A DNA stretch of 64,000 nucleotides from Echinicola arenosa (GTDB lineage: Bacteria > Bacteroidota > Bacteroidia > Cytophagales > Cyclobacteriaceae): the NCBI RefSeq assembly GCF_014841125.1, contig NZ_JACYTQ010000003.1, forward strand, positions 248,001 to 312,000, read 5' to 3'. The notes beneath the pieces were generated by a model. It was not told the DNA's origin. It saw nothing but the letters and a program-made list of their open reading frames with translations, and ran no database searches. Shown piece after piece: positions 54,377 to 62,186 of the stretch. The translations under genes and the position numbers were made by a program. Numbering within the stretch: position 1 is the stretch's first letter; each line of letters opens with the position of its first letter.

Positions 54377-54824
54377 TCAAGCCAGAAATAATGCTTCTGC
54401 CCTCATGCCCACCGCTGGCTCGCATTTCTGGCAGCCTGCCGCACCTGTTTAAATTAATCTAGGGACGCGTATAGGTAATCAACAGGGGAAGTATTCCACT
54501 TTACCAAGAGGTGCAGCATAAAATCATCATAATATAATGAATGCTATGAAGGAGGGCGCGTTAGTGGATGCAAATCCGGGCCGGCGTTCGGCCATGCGGG
54601 CTGAAGGTTATTTGCATCTTGATCTTTTTGGTTCGTTTTTGGATCATAGCCAAAAATGAACAATACCAAAACAGCAGAGATGCTGGACTGACTGGGGTAG
54701 GTTTGCGTTGGAAGATTGATGAAAGTGGCTGAGTCGGAGACATCTCCCTTACTTTTTGTCCCCTAAAGTAATTCGGGACAGGTTTTAGACGCAAAAAGTA
54801 ACAACCTAGCTTAAAGGTAGGCAG
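54377..54824. repeat. long direct repeat, copy B
   Basis: Right-hand copy of the 51528-51975 repeat, same orientation, gapless by eye at offset 2849. It includes module 2 and the start of a further module 1. Confidence 0.85.
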
Positions 54825-54943
54825 GAAACCTTTCCTTACTTTTTGTCTTAGACACAAAAAGTAACAAAAAAGTCAAGCCAGAAATAAAGCTTCTGCCCTC
54901 ATGCCCACCGCTGGCCCGCATTTCTGGCAGCCTGCCGCACCTG
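54825..54943. repeat. further module 1 / module 2 pair
   Basis: A truncated TTACTTTTTGTCTTAGACAC copy of module 1 directly followed by module 2 (about 54875-54943). Confidence 0.7.
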
Positions 54944-55020
54944 TGTGTCGATAGCTGGGGAATTTGGCTTGCGAATTGAATTTGGGAATGAGGCATTGCA
55001 AATGCCCATGATTTATGGGG

Positions 55021-55037
55021 CCAGATTGGAAATCAGG
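55021..55037. repeat. extragenic palindrome, member 3
   Basis: CCAGATTGGAAATCAGG, an imperfect copy after the shared ATGATTTATGGGG lead. Confidence 0.6.
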
Positions 55038-55139
55038 ACCAGCGGGGGATCTGGACTAGCTGCCACAAGGCAGATTCAACAATTCAACAATCATTCAGTT
55101 CAACACGCCCACAGTCAAACCTTCCCCCATCCCCACATC

Positions 55140-55205
55140 AAAGCCATACCAAAGCTGGGGCAAAGCTATATCAAAGCTAAGGTAAAGCTGGGGCAAAGCT
55201 GGGTT
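55140..55205. repeat. six-copy 11-bp tandem repeat
   Basis: Units AAAGCCATACC, AAAGCTGGGGC, AAAGCTATATC, AAAGCTAAGGT, AAAGCTGGGGC and AAAGCTGGGTT. The first half AAAGCT is kept, the second half varies. The period is about one helical turn. Confidence 0.85.
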
Positions 55206-55340
55206 TAGCCCTCTTTTCAAGTCAAAAACAACCACGCTGGCCCATATCTACCCACGCTAGGCTGGGGAATTGTGGCGTGTTTATAGGTTAACTGTTTAAT
55301 TGTTTAAGGTTAAAGGTGTTACAAATACCCATGATTTATG

Positions 55341-55460
55341 GGGCGGGATTGCAAATCCCGCCCAGTGTCGCTCAGTGTCGATAATTTATATGGTCAGATT
55401 TGAAATCTGGACCAGCTGGTGCCTGATATATGCTGGTCTGGGTTTCAAATCCAGACCAGC
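55341..55460. repeat. extragenic palindromes, members 4-6
   Basis: Member 4 (55341-55363) GGGCGGGATTGCAAATCCCG + CCC, member 5 (55391-55414, TGGTCAGATTTGAAATCTGG + ACCA), member 6 (55432-55460, arms GCTGGTCTGG / CCAGACCAGC around GTTTCAAAT). The stems differ but stay paired. Confidence 0.8.
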
Positions 55461-55655
55461 ATCGTTGCAAATCCCATTCAGCGACGAAATTCAACCCATC
55501 GTGGATTTCAATTTTTAGGTTGGTGTAGTTTTTTGGGGTATTTGTGTGTTCGAAAAGGGTGTTCAGGAATTTGCTGTTTTATTTTTTCCTACCTGTAGCT
55601 AGCTTATGATGGTATTAGGAATAGTTGGGCATTTTAAATGCCCATGATTTATGGA

Positions 55656-55674
55656 TCCAGATTGCAAATCTGGA
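55656..55674. repeat. extragenic palindrome, member 7
   Basis: TCCAGATTGCAAATCTGGA, 68 bases before the MauE-like gene start, after the lead GGCATTTTAAATGCCCATGA. Confidence 0.75.
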
Positions 55675-55741
55675 CCAGTTTGGTTTACCAGGTTTTTAAA
55701 TCAGTAATGCATTAATGTTTTTCTTTACTATAAATGCCTCA

Positions 55742-56176
55742 ATGGACTTTAATATGAAATTAAACTATAATTACTCATCTTGGCTTTACCTGGCTTCTTC
55801 AATGCTGTTTGTAGCGCTATGGACTTTCACGGGGATAGAAAAGCTTTTGGGCTTTTCAGCGTTCCAACAAGCCATGATGAATCAAACAATTCCTGTAGTA
55901 TGGGCCAAGTTGTTGGCACCGATCATTATTATAGCTGAACTGGGGCTAGCTCTGTTGTTGGTGTTTAAAACCACAAAAAGACTTGGGATGCTTTTTTCAT
56001 CTCTACTTATGACCGTCTTCACCACTTATATCGGTTTGGTATGGATGGGAGCTTTTCCCCGGATTCCTTGTTCCTGTGCAGGGTTTATCGAATCCATGGG
56101 TTGGGAGGGACATTTTTTGTTTAATGTAGGATTTATTGTCTTGGGGATGTTTGGAGTGATGGGGCGTGAGCCTTGA
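55742..56176 (+). CDS. MauE/DoxX-like redox-associated membrane protein
   Basis: 144 residues from the ATG at 55742 (in-frame ATGs also at 55715 and 55754). Four membrane helices: SWLYLASSMLFVALWTFTGI, AKLLAPIIIIAELGLALLLV, LGMLFSSLLMTVFTTYIGLV and FLFNVGFIVLGMFGVM. The periplasmic loop carries IPCSCAGFIESMGW, the CxC of MauE-type proteins, which support thiol-disulfide chemistry of partner proteins. In Bacteroidota such genes commonly sit near DUF6520 peptides and TlpA/SusCD loci, as here. Confidence 0.85.
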   Translation: MDFNMKLNYNYSSWLYLASSMLFVALWTFTGIEKLLGFSAFQQAMMNQTIPVVWAKLLAPIIIIAELGLALLLVFKTTKRLGMLFSSLLMTVFTTYIGLVWMGAFPRIPCSCAGFIESMGWEGHFLFNVGFIVLGMFGVMGREP

Positions 56177-56421
56177 TATGTGAAACATGGAATTCTTAGC
56201 TGAGTCAGAGACTCAACTTTAAAAGTCCCGTCCGCCACGGCGGGATCGGGACAACCGTTTGAAAAAATGCTGTCCGATTCCATGGCGGCAGGTATACTAG
56301 GTGGAATCAGTACCTGTGTCAGGCAGTGAAGAGAGGAGGATGCCCAAAATCCTGAAAAGAGTAGGCGAAAACAACCATAAACGTTAAGGGATTTTGATGG
56401 TTAAAAATCCCGATCTCAATA
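56177..56421. other. gap between MauE-like and DUF6520 genes
   Basis: A dispersed-repeat fragment (GAGTCAGAGACTCAAC, near 56200) is followed by an inverted repeat with GTCCCG / CGGGAC arms at about 56226-56253. These may separate expression of the two genes. Confidence 0.5.
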
Positions 56422-56706
56422 ATGAAAAAATGGATCAAGAATATGCCGTTGCTGGCCTTTGTGCTGGCAGCGGCAAGCGCCCTGGCATTCAATATGCCTG
56501 AAAGTGAATTGGCTTCCGAGTTCGGTACTCCAGATGGAGGTCAGACATGGTATGATGTCACCAACGTGGACATGGGGCCCGCCCCGGACGAATACCAGTG
56601 CAATGCCTCTACAGAGTCCTGTCTGTATTCGGAAAAGGACCTGGAAAGTCCCATTACCGAAGAGGAAGGGGAGTTTGTTCCCGGATCGGCACTGATCCCT
56701 GATTGA
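56422..56706 (+). CDS. DUF6520 family exported peptide
   Basis: 94 residues. Signal peptide MKKWIKNMPLLAFVLAAASA, then a short acidic mature part: YDVTNVDMGPAPDEYQCNAS, TESCLYSEKDLE. The two Cys in QCNASTESC and the PAPDEYQCNAS stretch are family marks of DUF6520. Function unknown; these peptides are usually beside MauE-like and TlpA-like genes, so a disulfide-dependent role is plausible. The Cys pair is a natural substrate for the redox proteins around it (inference). Terminator directly after. Confidence 0.8.
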   Translation: MKKWIKNMPLLAFVLAAASALAFNMPESELASEFGTPDGGQTWYDVTNVDMGPAPDEYQCNASTESCLYSEKDLESPITEEEGEFVPGSALIPD

Positions 56707-56715
56707 TCAGTTATG

Positions 56716-56750
56716 AAGGCCTCCCGAAATATGGAGGCCTTTTCTTTTTT
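56716..56750 (+). terminator. intrinsic terminator after DUF6520
   Basis: 9-bp perfect stem AAGGCCTCC / GGAGGCCTT, 8-nt loop, then TTCTTTTTT. It sits in the 60 bases between convergent stops. Confidence 0.9.
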
Positions 56751-56765
56751 CAATTATGCCCTGTT

Positions 56766-58151
56766 TCAGGGGTTCTGCTCCAATCCGTTCAACTGGATTT
56801 CAACAGGAGGGATTGGAAATACATACCGGGGGCTTTGGGGTTCCAATACGAATTCTTTTCCATCTATCGTCCGGGTAATGGTCTTGGCATATTCGGGTTC
56901 CCGGTTCAACCTTCTCAGATCCGTCCACCTGATGATACCCCTGCAGGGCAATTCCTTTCTTCTTTCCAAAAGGACGGCATCCAGAAGTTGGCCGGCACTT
57001 GCAAAATCTTGGTCCATATAGTCACCTGGTCGGTAGCGTGTGGCCAACCATTGGTTGAAAATGGGGACAGCCTCATCCAGGGCATTTCTTCTGGCCATGC
57101 ATTCCAGTTTGATCAATTTCATTTCCGATACGGTCAGTCCACTGAAGAAAAGGTAATCACCCGTATAATTGCCAATAAAATTATATCCACCTGTGGCTTC
57201 ATTGGGGTAAAGGTAGATGGCCTTTCTAAGGTCCCCGTCTTTATAGCTGTCCACAATGTCCCCGGCCACAAAAAGGTTAGGGGAGAAGAAATCGGATACC
57301 GAAAACATTTCGTCGTAAAGGAGTACCTCTTTGTTCTCCCGGGGGACCGGGTAAAAATAAGGTGGCAGTGGAAATTCCAGTCCCTGTTCCACCTCTGATA
57401 GGACCAAAAGTTCTCCGCCCATTTCCAATGAAGAAGTGGCATGTTCCTCTGCTTTCCCATAATCCCCTATGCTGAGGTATATTCTGGCCAAAAGTCCATG
57501 GGCCGTCTGCAGGTTGGGGCGGGTCCAGTAAATTGAGCTTTCAGGCAACAGTGCCAGGGAATTGTTCAGGTCGTCAAATACCTGCCGGTAGTTTTCTTCC
57601 AAAGGCGGTCTTTCTTTCCATTGGTTTACATCACTGTCCAGTTTTAAAGGCACTCCCAGTGCCCCTTCAGTTCCATAGGGCCGGGAAAACAGCTGTAAAA
57701 GGATATAGTAGGCATTGGCGCGGAAATAAAGGGCGGTACCTTTGATCCCCATTGCCTGTGTATCCTTCTGTTTAGCAGCATCCATTTCCCGCAGTTTTTC
57801 GAGAATAATATTACAGTACAGGATCTGCTGGTAGGGCACGGTCCAGTCGCCCACTTCATCGGTGGTTTCGAAAATGGCCCTGTCCCAGGTATGGGCCATC
57901 CTGACCCAATCTTCCCTGAAACCGAGGTATCCCTCGTCATTGGCCACCAGGTCATCGGAAGCCCAAAGTCCAATGGTAGGGGTACGGTTGAATACGTTGG
58001 TATTGTCCAGCATGGCCTGCATGTCCTCCAATGTTTCGGGAACGACAATTTCTTTTCTGGGCTTGGCATCCAGAAACTCCTGACAGGAACTGAGGAGGTG
58101 CGAGATACAGATGATCATGATGGCAAATATGGGGTTGAGTGTATGTTTCAT
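56766..58151 (-). CDS. SusD/RagB-family lipoprotein, locus E
   Basis: 461 residues. Lipobox HLLSSC at residue 23, then QEFLDAKPRKEIVVPETLED, the start of SusD proteins that accompany TlpA/MauE loci. Helical core YFRANAYYILLQLFSRPYG and AHGLLARIYLSIGDYGKAEE. The end VFPIPPVEIQLNGLEQNP lacks only the last residue of the usual signature. Shorter than SusD of operons A and C. It is 861 bases away from the SusC stop, with repeats in between, so it may be separately transcribed. Confidence 0.93.
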   Translation of the reverse strand: MKHTLNPIFAIMIICISHLLSSCQEFLDAKPRKEIVVPETLEDMQAMLDNTNVFNRTPTIGLWASDDLVANDEGYLGFREDWVRMAHTWDRAIFETTDEVGDWTVPYQQILYCNIILEKLREMDAAKQKDTQAMGIKGTALYFRANAYYILLQLFSRPYGTEGALGVPLKLDSDVNQWKERPPLEENYRQVFDDLNNSLALLPESSIYWTRPNLQTAHGLLARIYLSIGDYGKAEEHATSSLEMGGELLVLSEVEQGLEFPLPPYFYPVPRENKEVLLYDEMFSVSDFFSPNLFVAGDIVDSYKDGDLRKAIYLYPNEATGGYNFIGNYTGDYLFFSGLTVSEMKLIKLECMARRNALDEAVPIFNQWLATRYRPGDYMDQDFASAGQLLDAVLLERRKELPCRGIIRWTDLRRLNREPEYAKTITRTIDGKEFVLEPQSPRYVFPIPPVEIQLNGLEQNP

Positions 58152-59012
58152 GTTTTTATTAGACTTTAGATTTTAGACATAAGATTTGAGATTGGTTCAC
58201 GGTAGCGAGGTCGTTCTGAAATCCATCATTGCGCGGAGGAGGAACGACGACGTGGCAATCTCATTTGCCGAAGAGGAGACTGCCGTACCTCCTATGTTGG
58301 TTCGCAGTGACGGAGACTGTGACAATCCTATTTTTATAATTCGTTTGCGTTAGTGGGAGTCTGGAGACACCCGGTTAATGGAGTTCCAAGTCACCGCTTT
58401 GCTAGAGACTTGGAACAGCGGGACTACCTAAGATGAGACTGCCGCAAATTCCCTAGGGTCATCCTCGCCTGCCTTTGTCGGCAGACAGGCAGTGACGTAA
58501 TCTCTTTTCTCTTTCATCATTACTTTTGCTACTAAAAAGAGTCCCGGTTTCCCTTCTGGAAACATTTCCCGCTGACGATGATGTGTTATCAAATCATATG
58601 AAGAAAGTATGCGGTAAGGGACTCATTGATAGTAGTTAGTATAGAGTATTTAGTAGTTAGCCTTGTTCACATGGGCGTGATTGTATAGTCTTATGTACTC
58701 AGAGGCTTTGACAATCCTATTTTTATAATTCGTTTCATCGTTATTTTGAGATGTTATTTTTATAATTCGTTTGCGTTAGTGGGAGTCTGGAGGCTCCCGA
58801 TTAATGGAGTTCCAAGTCACCGCTTTGCTAGAGACTTGGAACAGCATGGCATATCTTACTTTCATCTTTATTCTTTTCTCTATCATTCTTGCTACTATCA
58901 TCTTGCTACTTTCTACTTAAAGCAAGCCCCGCCCATCATGGTTCTCAGTAAGTAATCAATCCGGTTTAACATAAATAAATAAGGCGATGGACGAAGCTAT
59001 GTCTTTGGTGTC
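58152..59012. repeat. 860-bp repeat-filled gap between susC and susD of locus E
   Basis: About 80 bp starting at GTTTGCGTTAGTGGGAGTCT occurs at 58341-58424 and again at 58769-58850 with few changes, each followed by GGAGTTCCAAGTCACCGCTT. ATTTTTATAATTCGTTT is found three times (58330, 58719, 58752). A stretch with ATTGCGCGGAGGAGGAACGA and GACGTGGCAATCTC is of a common Bacteroidota intergenic repeat type. No gene. Separating a SusC from its SusD by such a gap is unusual. Confidence 0.7.
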
Positions 59013-62000
59013 CTAGAAATCTATTTTGACTCCCAATGCTATGCTTTTTAATGGTTTGGAAGTCCTGAAATCCGGATCCAGGGGATCATCACTGGCCTTC
59101 CAGATCATGCCCACATTGTTGATATAGGTATAAAGTTCGGCACTTTGGAAGGGGAGCGAGGGCATCCTGCGCTTTTCAAATCGATAGCCCAAACGGATAT
59201 CCTGTAGCCTGATATGGTCTCCCTTTTCCACCAGGGGTTCCGAGAACTGGTAGAAGTAATTCCTCGAAGAGTTGGAAGAGGAAGGCATGGAGGGGATATC
59301 GGTATGGGCTTCGTCACCGGGCTGTTGCCAGCGAAGGGCATGGTCGCTATGGGTGATCCTGCCGTTCAGCAGGTCATAATAGTTGACCGACTGCCTGCGG
59401 TAATAGTAGCCCAGCCTGAACGAAATGTTCAGCGATAGGGAGAAGCCTTTCCACTCAAAGCCATTCCTTAACGCGCCAAAGGTGGTGGGCCTTGCCGGAC
59501 CATGGTAGACCAGCTCTTCGGGAACGGTGCCCGAACGCAGCGAATTGTAATTGTCGCTGAGTTCCCCGTCCACATAGCCCAGGGGATCACCGGTATCCGG
59601 ATCAAGGCCACCCCAGCGCAGGCTGTAGATGGAAAACAGGGGCCTCCCCTCCATAGGTGCGGTTCCCAGCCCTAGGTACTGTCCCGTGGTGGAGGGAATG
59701 CCATAGGCGGTGACTTCTTCATTCAGGTGGCTGAAGATAAGGTTGGTCCGCCAGGTAAAAGGTCCGTCAAGGTTCAGGGTGGAGAGGTTCAGATCGATGC
59801 CCGAAGTGCGGGTTTCGGCATAATTGCCGGTGAAGGAGGTCACCCCTGAGGAAGGCGGAAAGCGGGTCTCCCCAATCAGGTCCCTGCCGTTTTTGATGTA
59901 ATATTCCACACTTCCTTCTATCCAGTCATTTTTGGAACCGAAATCAACCCCCATGTTCCAGATGCCGATCCTTTCCCATCTAAGGGAGGGGTTGGGCGGG
60001 TTGATGATGGTGGCACTTCGGATTCCCGGAACGGGTGCCGAGCTTCTCGAAATAAAATAGGAAGCCGTGGTCAGTGAACTCAGCGACTTGTCCACATTGC
60101 CATTGTACCCGAAGGTCGTCCTGAGTTTCAGGTAGGGCATCCAAGCTGCTCCGTAAAAGCCCTCCTCACTGATGATCCATCCTGTCCCTGCCGACCACAG
60201 GGGAACCCCCTTGAGGTTGGTGTCCACTCCAAACAGATTGGAGGCGTCCTTACGGACACTCCCCGTCAGGTGCAGCCTGTTGTCAAAGGAATAGGCGACA
60301 TTGGCAAAATAGGAAACAAAGCGGTCGGTCAGTCCGCTGTGGCCGTCATTGCCGGGGATGGTCGTCTGTGAATTGTTATGGTACAAAGGGAAGCGGTCCA
60401 CCAGGTTTACCGGGACACTCAGCCCCATTCCATCATCATAGCCATAGTACCGTCTTTGGTCAGCGATTCCCTCCCAGTCCCTCAGCTCAAATCCTGCCAG
60501 CGCATCCAACCGGTGAAGCCCCCAGGACTGGTTATAGTCTGTACGTGCACGGAAAGTATGGCTGTCATCACGGCCATTGCCAAGGTCCAGGATGCCGCCC
60601 ATCGGTACGGGGTATTCCCAATTGCCCTCCCCATTGAGCTGTGAGTAGCGGTTGACCATATTACGGGCAAAGTAGGATGCCAGGGGATAATTGGTCCTTG
60701 TTTCGCTGCGGTTCTGCCAGTACTGGTAGGAGACGGCCGCTTTCCAGTTTCGGGAAAGGTTTACCTTGATATTCGTATTCAGCCTTATATCGGTGGACCG
60801 GCTAAGGTCCGAGACCAGCCCGATTTCATCCAAGGGAACGTATTGCCAATTGAGCAGCCCTGCTTGTTCGGCCTGTTCCACAAACCGAAGGTTATAATCA
60901 CGGATAAGGGCCGCACGCCTTCCTTGGGCATCGACTAGGCTTTCATAAGGTGAGCCGGAAGGGAGCTGCGTCCCGTTCTGGACGGAGGATCCAGTCAGGT
61001 ATATGCCAGTGCCAACTTCCAGTTTATCCTTCAAGAGTTTCCAGCCCATATCCCCTTTGAGCGTAAAGCGCCCGTTGTCATTTTCCCTGATGGAAGCGCT
61101 GTTTTTGTCCCATCCTACCGAAAGGGCATAGCGCTGATAGCGTTCCCCACCGGAGAGGCCCAGGTTGTACTGCTGACGGACGGCAGGACGGAGGAAGTGT
61201 TTTTCCATGTCCCTCCGTATGTCCCTGTTTTTATAGGCTGCAATTTTATCATCTGCTTCCTGCTGGCTGATCATGCCCGTTTCTGCAGCGTACAGGGCTT
61301 CCACCACTGGTGAAAGGGGCGTTTTGGAAGAGCTGTTGATGCGGGAACTGTAAAAGCCATTGTCATAGAGGCTCCTTTCCACCTCGATGAATTCCCCGAT
61401 GTCCATTTGGGGTTCGTAGAAAAGGTCGGGCTTTTCGAGTACGGTCACATTGCTGGTCAGACTAACGGAAAGGGGCCTTCCATACGTTCCCTTTTTTGTG
61501 GTGACCACAATGACCCCATTGCCGGCACGTGCACCCCAGATGGAGGCGGCCGCGGCATCCTTGAGGATGGTGATGCTTTCGACATCATTTGGGTTTATAT
61601 TCTGTAAGGGTCCATCATAGGGAAAGCCGTCGACCACCACCAAAGGTTGGGTATTGGCAAACAGGGTGCTCCTGCCGCGAATACTGATGGGGTCGTTGCC
61701 GGATCGGGCATCACGGTTAAAGAGTACCCCCGGGGCAATGTCCTCTATCCTGTCCATCAGGTCAGTGCTCACCCTGCGTTGGAGGAGCTTTTCGTCCAGC
61801 TGTACAAAGGAGCCCGTGGAGCGTTCCCGTGGCAGCTGCTGGTATCCTGTGGAGACCACGTCCACCGCATCCATGGAGAGACCTTCTTCCACCAAAAAGG
61901 TGACAGGTTCTTTATCCAAGGGAACGGAAATTTCCAAAGTCTGTGAACGGAATCCAAGGTAGCTGATTTCCAGACTATAGCTGCCCTTGGCTAATTGAAA

Positions 62001-62186
62001 CCCATAGTTCCCTTTTTCATCGGTCACGGTAGCGGTTTCGGTACCGGCCACCCTGATAAGTGCACCGGACAGGGGCAATTCCTTAATGGCTTCCAGCACC
62101 TGTCCCTTTACCGGATAGGCTGTCTGGGCATGCAGGGAACCGAAAAGTCCCCACAATAAAATAATAGCAAGTAGAAGATGTTTCAT
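59013..62186 (-). CDS. SusC/RagA TonB-dependent receptor without STN, locus E
   Basis: 1057 residues. Signal peptide 1-20 (LFGSLHAQ), then directly a carboxypeptidase-D-like domain (about 24-100: VKGQVLEAIKELPLSGALIR, GSYSLEISYLGFRSQ), linker VDVVSTGYQQLP, plug (LFANTQPLVVVDGFPYDGPL, DAAAASIWGARAGNGVIVVT) and barrel ending LGVKIDF. The STN signalling domain of operons A-D is absent, in keeping with the lack of any sigma/FecR pair nearby. Start overlaps the stop of the TlpA-like gene (ATGA). The gene is clearly GC-richer than operons A-D. Confidence 0.95.
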   Translation of the reverse strand: MKHLLLAIILLWGLFGSLHAQTAYPVKGQVLEAIKELPLSGALIRVAGTETATVTDEKGNYGFQLAKGSYSLEISYLGFRSQTLEISVPLDKEPVTFLVEEGLSMDAVDVVSTGYQQLPRERSTGSFVQLDEKLLQRRVSTDLMDRIEDIAPGVLFNRDARSGNDPISIRGRSTLFANTQPLVVVDGFPYDGPLQNINPNDVESITILKDAAAASIWGARAGNGVIVVTTKKGTYGRPLSVSLTSNVTVLEKPDLFYEPQMDIGEFIEVERSLYDNGFYSSRINSSSKTPLSPVVEALYAAETGMISQQEADDKIAAYKNRDIRRDMEKHFLRPAVRQQYNLGLSGGERYQRYALSVGWDKNSASIRENDNGRFTLKGDMGWKLLKDKLEVGTGIYLTGSSVQNGTQLPSGSPYESLVDAQGRRAALIRDYNLRFVEQAEQAGLLNWQYVPLDEIGLVSDLSRSTDIRLNTNIKVNLSRNWKAAVSYQYWQNRSETRTNYPLASYFARNMVNRYSQLNGEGNWEYPVPMGGILDLGNGRDDSHTFRARTDYNQSWGLHRLDALAGFELRDWEGIADQRRYYGYDDGMGLSVPVNLVDRFPLYHNNSQTTIPGNDGHSGLTDRFVSYFANVAYSFDNRLHLTGSVRKDASNLFGVDTNLKGVPLWSAGTGWIISEEGFYGAAWMPYLKLRTTFGYNGNVDKSLSSLTTASYFISRSSAPVPGIRSATIINPPNPSLRWERIGIWNMGVDFGSKNDWIEGSVEYYIKNGRDLIGETRFPPSSGVTSFTGNYAETRTSGIDLNLSTLNLDGPFTWRTNLIFSHLNEEVTAYGIPSTTGQYLGLGTAPMEGRPLFSIYSLRWGGLDPDTGDPLGYVDGELSDNYNSLRSGTVPEELVYHGPARPTTFGALRNGFEWKGFSLSLNISFRLGYYYRRQSVNYYDLLNGRITHSDHALRWQQPGDEAHTDIPSMPSSSNSSRNYFYQFSEPLVEKGDHIRLQDIRLGYRFEKRRMPSLPFQSAELYTYINNVGMIWKASDDPLDPDFRTSKPLKSIALGVKIDF

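Noticed and set aside
54945-55208. 87-codon plus-strand ORF
   Set aside because: Its sequence consists of palindrome and 11-bp repeat translations and has no domain.
55341-55674. Possible CRISPR array from repeated palindromes
   Set aside because: Spacing is irregular, stems differ between copies and no cas genes are near. They behave as dispersed palindromes.
56703-57398. 231-codon plus-strand open frame
   Set aside because: Entirely antisense to the well-supported SusD gene of locus E, with no recognisable domain. It is a shadow frame.
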